Shown piece by piece: positions 59,975 through 64,000 of a stretch of 64,000 bases of DNA. The stretch spans positions 1 to 64,000 of the forward strand of contig DOUP01000061.1 of NCBI GenBank assembly GCA_003520545.1, written 5' to 3'. Position 1 is the stretch's first letter. Every line of letters starts with the position of its first letter. Origin of the DNA: Maritimibacter sp. (GTDB lineage Bacteria > Pseudomonadota > Alphaproteobacteria > Rhodobacterales > Rhodobacteraceae). The position numbers and the translations under genes were made by a program. Under the pieces are notes generated by a model. It had not been told where the DNA came from. It ran no database searches and saw nothing but the letters and a program-made list of their open reading frames with translations.

Positions 59975-61672
59975 CTATTTCACCACGTAAGGTTTCGAGG
60001 TCTTGCGCCGGGCTTCGTTCAGCGGTGGCCCGACCGGAAAGTCACCCATAAGGTGCGGGTGCATCCCCTGATTTTTCAGATTCTGGAGAAACTGGCCAAA
60101 CCCGTCGAGAGACACCATACGCGGTGCTTCCGTCAGCCGGTTTGCCTGTCGCGCGCCGATTTCGTCAATGATGGTTTGAAGCGGCTCCATCGGGTTTTCG
60201 ATGAAATCGGCAAGCGTCCAGATCCGCACACGCGCTTTAGTCCAGACGGAGCGCAGCACTTCGAGGTGTTCGGCTTCGATCCGTTGAAGACGCGCCGCTT
60301 CGCGCCGGATGTCCGAGAAGTTGGCATTGGAAAAAAAGAGCGGCACCGCCCAGGCTCCGGTGATAACCGAGATTTGCGCGTTCGGATCCTTGGCGACATC
60401 CCAGGAAATATCCTGATTGTCCGCGGGTCCGAACATAAAGCATTGCCGTTCGCCACGGGTGTTCCAGATCAGGTTCGTCAGGAACGCGCGCGGGTTGTAG
60501 TCGCGCAGCTCCGCGCTGTCGGTCATCGCGCCGGCGAACACTTTTTGGTTGCCCGCAAATTCCACCCGGTCCGGGCCATAGAGGTGCCCGTGAACACGAG
60601 TCTGGGTGACGCGGGCCAGCCATTCCTCGAAGTCTTCGAACAGCTCGGTGAAGCCTTCGAAGATGGAATAGGTCGAAGACGTCAGCCCGTTTTCCCAGTT
60701 GTCGTTCGGGAAACGCGACTGCATGTAGAGGCCAGGGCGACCCTTTGTGCGGCGCTCCACGGCTTTGGAGAAGACTCGGTCGATTTTGCCCGGGTTCGGC
60801 TCCGCACCGGTGAAAATGGATGCATCGTCGGACAGGAACCCGGCATAAAGCTTGTTCGCGTGCGGCCAGATCTTGCGCGCGACGAAGCAGTCGGAGCGGC
60901 GCAGAAGTTGCATGTGATCGTCGTAGAAAATGTGCGGCTTACCTTGGAAATCGAATTTCGACAGGGTCAACGATCGGCTTTCAATATTGGTCGAATAAAG
61001 CCGGGTTAGTGTCTGGAAATAGCTCTCATCCGGAATCCAGACCTTCGAGAAATAACGGTCGTAGATCGGGCGATCCGGGTCTTCCAGGATTGCGGTGAGC
61101 GTCTGTCGTGTGAGGCACCACCACTGGCTGCCCAGATGCGGCGTAAGGCCTTCTGGGACTTTCCGCTTGAAACCGATCCGGCGTTGGAAGCGCACGTAAC
61201 CGTCAAAAGCGCGACGATGTTTTTTCCATGAGAAGGGAAAGCGGAAGATGAAGCGTTCGATATCGAGGCCACCGACGGTCCATGGCACGTCTTCCGTCGT
61301 GACGCTCTCGATGAAGTTGGTCATCGGCCGATCAGCGAGATAATCCTTTAGCTCCTGCACCGGGCGAAGCGGCAGACAGGACCCGGAGGCAAGATACACG
61401 TGCCGCACATCGGGAAACTCTTCGAGCAGCATTTCCGCAGCGGATTGGCTCGCTTCAACAAGCGACCATGTTCCCCATTCGCAGCTGTGGCGTTTACAGA
61501 ATTTCACATTCTCCAGATCGCCGAGGCTGGCCGTGAGTGTCTTGAATGCCCGGCGTTCGACTTTCTTGTCCACGTGGATCACGACAGGGCAGTCGTTTCG
61601 GGCCCAATGGCGCGCGACCTCGGCCGCGCGGTCGAGCGAATTGTGCACCAACATGGCGAAGCCGACCGTCAT
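59975..61672 (-). CDS. Core-2/I-branching-like (GT14) glycosyltransferase with C-terminal extension
   Basis: 565 residues from the ATG at 61672; the longer frame to 61750 overlaps the GT2 gene. The first 290 residues follow the GT14 (Branch) pattern: GFAMLVHNSLDRAAEVARHW, CPVVIHVDKKVERRAFK, HVYLASGSCLPLRPVQELK, LGSQWWCLTRQTLTAILED and WIPDESYFQTL. The remaining 270 residues are less familiar and may hold a second carbohydrate-related domain (DUF5928-like). It transfers a sugar, likely GlcNAc or Xyl, to a surface polymer. It overlaps the GT2 stop (ATGA). Confidence 0.82.
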   Translation of the reverse strand: MTVGFAMLVHNSLDRAAEVARHWARNDCPVVIHVDKKVERRAFKTLTASLGDLENVKFCKRHSCEWGTWSLVEASQSAAEMLLEEFPDVRHVYLASGSCLPLRPVQELKDYLADRPMTNFIESVTTEDVPWTVGGLDIERFIFRFPFSWKKHRRAFDGYVRFQRRIGFKRKVPEGLTPHLGSQWWCLTRQTLTAILEDPDRPIYDRYFSKVWIPDESYFQTLTRLYSTNIESRSLTLSKFDFQGKPHIFYDDHMQLLRRSDCFVARKIWPHANKLYAGFLSDDASIFTGAEPNPGKIDRVFSKAVERRTKGRPGLYMQSRFPNDNWENGLTSSTYSIFEGFTELFEDFEEWLARVTQTRVHGHLYGPDRVEFAGNQKVFAGAMTDSAELRDYNPRAFLTNLIWNTRGERQCFMFGPADNQDISWDVAKDPNAQISVITGAWAVPLFFSNANFSDIRREAARLQRIEAEHLEVLRSVWTKARVRIWTLADFIENPMEPLQTIIDEIGARQANRLTEAPRMVSLDGFGQFLQNLKNQGMHPHLMGDFPVGPPLNEARRKTSKPYVVK

Positions 61673-62679
61673 GCCCAGTTTCCTTTGGACATGAGACCCA
61701 GGATTTCGAGCTGCCGCCAGTTGATGTATTTCTCGGACCACTTGCACCAAAGGTCCGGGTCGTCCTCAAGCTTCTCCGCATAGGCACGGTATTCGTGCGA
61801 AGCGGCATAGTGCTGTCGCCTCTCCAATTCTTCCGCCGCCTTGTCCGCGAACGTGTGCAGGAACTTGGCATGGAGCAGGCACCCGGACGCCTTTTCGCCC
61901 CCCCATTCGTCGTAAACGAGGTTCAAGCCACGAGGCAGCAGGTTATGGGTGGAGGAGACGTAGGTATAGCCGCGCTGCCATTTGACCAACGGGATCTTGT
62001 TGAGCGCCGGAGCGCGCGCCGGGTTGTCGGGGAAGAACATGCGCGCGCGCGGACCGCCCTGAATCCAGAGGTTCCCGAACTTCGGGTTCTTTTCGATCAT
62101 GTAATTTCCGGCGTCGAACCAGTTCGCGATTTCGAACGGGTCCTGATTTTCCGCATAGGTCTGCTCGGACATGCGGCCCTTGGGATACATGTCGAGCAGC
62201 ATCGAGCCGAAACTCTTGATCGACGAAGCATCGAGCCAATCGGTGAGCGCACGCAGACCCCGGGTATCGCAGAACGGATACACCAGAAACTCGTCTGGAT
62301 CGATCGTGAGGCACCAATGGCCATTCGCGTATTTGCGCATGAGCCAGTTGAGCCAATCCATCCCGAACCGAGCCCGTTTGTAGCTGGCCTTCGAAGTCCA
62401 GAGCGAAACATCCTCCTGCTCCGCCAAATACTCCCGGGTGCCATCATCACTGTTGTTCTCGACAAAGATGAAATGGTTCACGCCCATATTGCGATAGTAG
62501 CGCAGGAAATAGGGAAGCCGGACGCGTTCGTTCCGCGCGGTGCAGAAGACGAGGATGTCGTCGGGTTTGATTGTTTCCGTCCGGTTGATAACCGACTTGA
62601 TCTCCCGCCGCTTGCGGAAGGCACGAATGCGCTACCGCTTGCGGAGAAGCCGAAGCCGGTATGTCCGAACAATGCCCAA
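61669..62679 (-). pseudogene. GT2-type glycosyltransferase with an in-frame amber codon
   Basis: The conserved protein needs sequence upstream of the first ATG (62487). In frame it reads DDILVFCTARNERVRLPYFL, then VNHFIFVENNSDDGTREYLA and LTIDPDEFLVYPF (the DxD). The frame extends to a TTG at 62679 with AAAGGGCAG upstream, but codon 16 (62632-62634) is TAG, between GIVRTYRLRLLRKR and RIRAFRKRREIKSV. Either the gene is disabled, or a 272-residue form is made from 62487 without the first strand of the fold, or the base is a sequence error. The downstream gene is coupled to it. Confidence 0.75.
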
Positions 62680-62717
62680 TTCTGCCCTTTCGACGCCTCG
62701 GCGCTAAGTCCCCATTA

Positions 62718-63932
62718 TCATAGGCAGTTTAAAGCAATGTTGAAATGCTCGTCCCATGTCGGAAGGCTGCCCGTCTGTGCCCGGTCGCTACGCGGTAATT
62801 GCGAAGCTTTCGTTATTGATTGCTTCCAAAGATACAGGTGGTCTGGGTTAAGGTAAACGATATTGTTTCCAAACACTTCACGATAAACAGGCAGATCGGT
62901 CGCGATCACCGGTGCGCCCAGCGCCAGCGCTTCTCCGGGTGGAAGGCCGAAGCCCTCGACCAGCGAGGGCATGAGGAGGGCCTGCGCGCCTTGGATCAGC
63001 GCCGCGGTGGCCCCATCGCAGAGTGGTCCGAGCTCGTGCACATGGGCCGGGTCTGCGTCGAGTCGTGCGAAAACCGCGTTATTGTTCCAACCTCGTGCAC
63101 CGACAAGATAGAGCTGCGGCACGTCCCCTGAGGGGAGATCCAGCGCCAAATCGGCCCAAAGGTCCAGAAGCAAGGCGTGGTTCTTGCGTGGCTCGATGGT
63201 GCCCAATGCGACGAAATAGGGTCTGTTCTGGTGCACTCCGTCCGGAATCTTCGTTTTGTCGGGCTGCGGTCGCTCGATGCCAAGATGTGCCGTGGTGCCC
63301 TTGGGAACCCGCCCGAACCTTTGAAACTGCGCCTCGTTGGTGCGGCGTGTCGCATCGGCAGTGTGGAGCACAAGGTCGGCTTTACCGGCGACCTGGCGCA
63401 TCCGGGCCTCGAAGCTTTCGACGGTCCCGGTACGCTGCCAGTCGGGATGGTCGAGCGGAATGGTGTCGTGCACCATGACAACCGCCCGACCACCGGGCAG
63501 CGCGTGAACCGCATCGAAAACGCTGTAGACGAGGTTGGAGTGTCCCACGTTCACCCAAGTCGTGTTGGCCGGCAGGTGGCGCGCCAAGGTGGCGGACAGG
63601 AGCCGTCGTCCTGTGCGCGCGATCGCGAGACGCCGGAGATCAGATTCGGGACCGCGCCGCCCCGAACCCGGTTTCATGAAGGCTTTCGTCAGTAGATCAG
63701 GCTTTCCCCATTGGGTTTCCCCAAACAGACGCGCAGCGAGGCGTTCGACGCCCACCCGATCGAAAACCGTGTAGCCGAAAGAGGACCGTACAAGAGCAAA
63801 GAGAGGGACGTCTTCCGCAAGGAAGCGGCGTAGATAGGCCGCTTCGACCCGGTCAACGCCTGTAAATGCCGGGCGCCCGAGCCGCGAGACGAGCCGCGAG
63901 AGATCGAGCAGTCTGGCCGTGTCTCCTCCCAA
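62718..63932 (-). CDS. GT4-family glycosyltransferase
   Basis: 404 residues. The start is a TTG at 63932 with GAGGGA six bases upstream; no better start is near. GT-B fold: AVVMVHDTIPLDHPDWQ, FVALGTIEPRKNHALLLDLW (linker to the donor domain), QLYLVGARGWNNNAVF, and the E-x7-E motif in LLMPSLVEGFGLPPGEALAL. This group resembles mannosyl/rhamnosyltransferases of polysaccharide clusters. It follows the 3' end of a partial gene by 10 bases and precedes the GT2 gene. Confidence 0.85.
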   Translation of the reverse strand: MGGDTARLLDLSRLVSRLGRPAFTGVDRVEAAYLRRFLAEDVPLFALVRSSFGYTVFDRVGVERLAARLFGETQWGKPDLLTKAFMKPGSGRRGPESDLRRLAIARTGRRLLSATLARHLPANTTWVNVGHSNLVYSVFDAVHALPGGRAVVMVHDTIPLDHPDWQRTGTVESFEARMRQVAGKADLVLHTADATRRTNEAQFQRFGRVPKGTTAHLGIERPQPDKTKIPDGVHQNRPYFVALGTIEPRKNHALLLDLWADLALDLPSGDVPQLYLVGARGWNNNAVFARLDADPAHVHELGPLCDGATAALIQGAQALLMPSLVEGFGLPPGEALALGAPVIATDLPVYREVFGNNIVYLNPDHLYLWKQSITKASQLPRSDRAQTGSLPTWDEHFNIALNCL

Positions 63933-63942
63933 TCGGTGTCCC

Positions 63943-64000
63943 TCAGTCTTCTACGATGGTCTTCAAGTAATCCATGAGTTCCGATCTGAGCTCCTTGCGC
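63943..64000 (-). CDS. 3' end of an upstream gene, unidentified
   Basis: The last 18 codons of a minus-strand frame that enters from the right edge, ending RKELRSELMDYLKTIVED. Too short to identify. Ten bases separate its stop from the GT4 start, so it belongs to the same polysaccharide operon. Confidence 0.6.
   Translation of the reverse strand, partial: RKELRSELMDYLKTIVED

Noticed and set aside
58714..60051. 445-codon plus-strand frame over the sulfotransferase
   Set aside because: Shadow of the minus-strand gene, with no domain features; the sulfotransferase motifs are clear.
61546..62856. 436-codon plus-strand frame over the GT14/GT2 genes
   Set aside because: Shadow frame; both glycosyltransferases on the minus strand have recognisable motifs.
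1..64000. CRISPR array
   Set aside because: No regularly spaced direct repeats anywhere in the window.

Overview
The window reads as a chromosomal segment of a marine alphaproteobacterium of the Rhodobacteraceae (Roseobacter group). This is inferred from the high GC content, the leuC-leuD-leuB, rlmH-rsfS and hpf-ptsN neighbourhoods, the RpoE/ChrR singlet-oxygen pair, TRAP and Liv-type transporters, and a perfect CtrA box (TTAA-N7-TTAA). One tRNA (Pro, CGG) is present. There is no rRNA, no CRISPR array and no intact insertion sequence.

Layout. 1-7.5 kb: core genes on the minus strand (envC-like 5' end, gpmI, a KefB-type antiporter, rlmH, rsfS, an MscS channel, a GNAT acetyltransferase). 7.7-17.3 kb: leucine biosynthesis (leuC, leuD, leuB) interleaved with an MFS transporter, an alpha/beta hydrolase, a membrane protein plus EEP-nuclease-fold pair, and an SDR/LysR divergent pair. 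17.5-20.3 kb: a low-GC pentapeptide-repeat-like gene, a CHMI-family isomerase and a DMT exporter. 20.3-35.7 kb looks accessory. It starts at tRNA-Pro, which is followed at once by a frameshifted tyrosine-integrase relic. Then come a LigM/DesA-like tetrahydrofolate O-demethylase, a PaaK-like CoA ligase and a thioesterase in one operon; a MarR regulator; a complete Liv-type ABC importer; a decayed AlkB gene; and a sulfur-handling cluster (ArsR-rhodanese fusion, di-iron hydroxylase, MFS, DUF1499, DsrE, two rhodaneses). 35.7-39 kb: TetR, a CtrA-box-preceded DUF2793 tail-fibre/spike-like gene, aroQ and aroE.

39-43.3 kb: a singlet-oxygen module. rpoE-chrR is divergent from an FAD oxidoreductase, DUF1365, SDR operon. 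Each side has a TGATCC-N16-CGTA promoter, and the two -35 elements meet head to head. 43.5-48.4 kb: a TRAP transporter (TakP-like binding protein, long DctQ, and a DctM carrying a C-terminal acidic coiled-coil extension of about 330 residues). 48.4-53.9 kb: a small P-loop kinase, then, on the opposite strand, an arsenate-detoxification-type operon in which the GAPDH and the ArsJ exporter are separated by three DUF1036 secreted-protein genes. This is the most unusual arrangement in the window. 54-58.5 kb: siroheme synthase, a TrpD2-like protein, RNase D, hpf and ptsN. 58.5-64 kb: a minus-strand surface-polysaccharide cluster (two-module sulfotransferase, GT14-like, GT2 with an in-frame amber codon, GT4, and the end of another gene).

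Working together: the accessory block can plausibly import and demethylate methoxylated aromatic acids and buffer reactive sulfur. The RpoE/ChrR module responds to singlet oxygen. The gap-DUF1036-arsJ operon probably converts arsenate to a labile arseno-phosphoglycerate and exports it. The polysaccharide genes build and decorate a surface glycan. All family names come from recalled family signatures, not from a database search.
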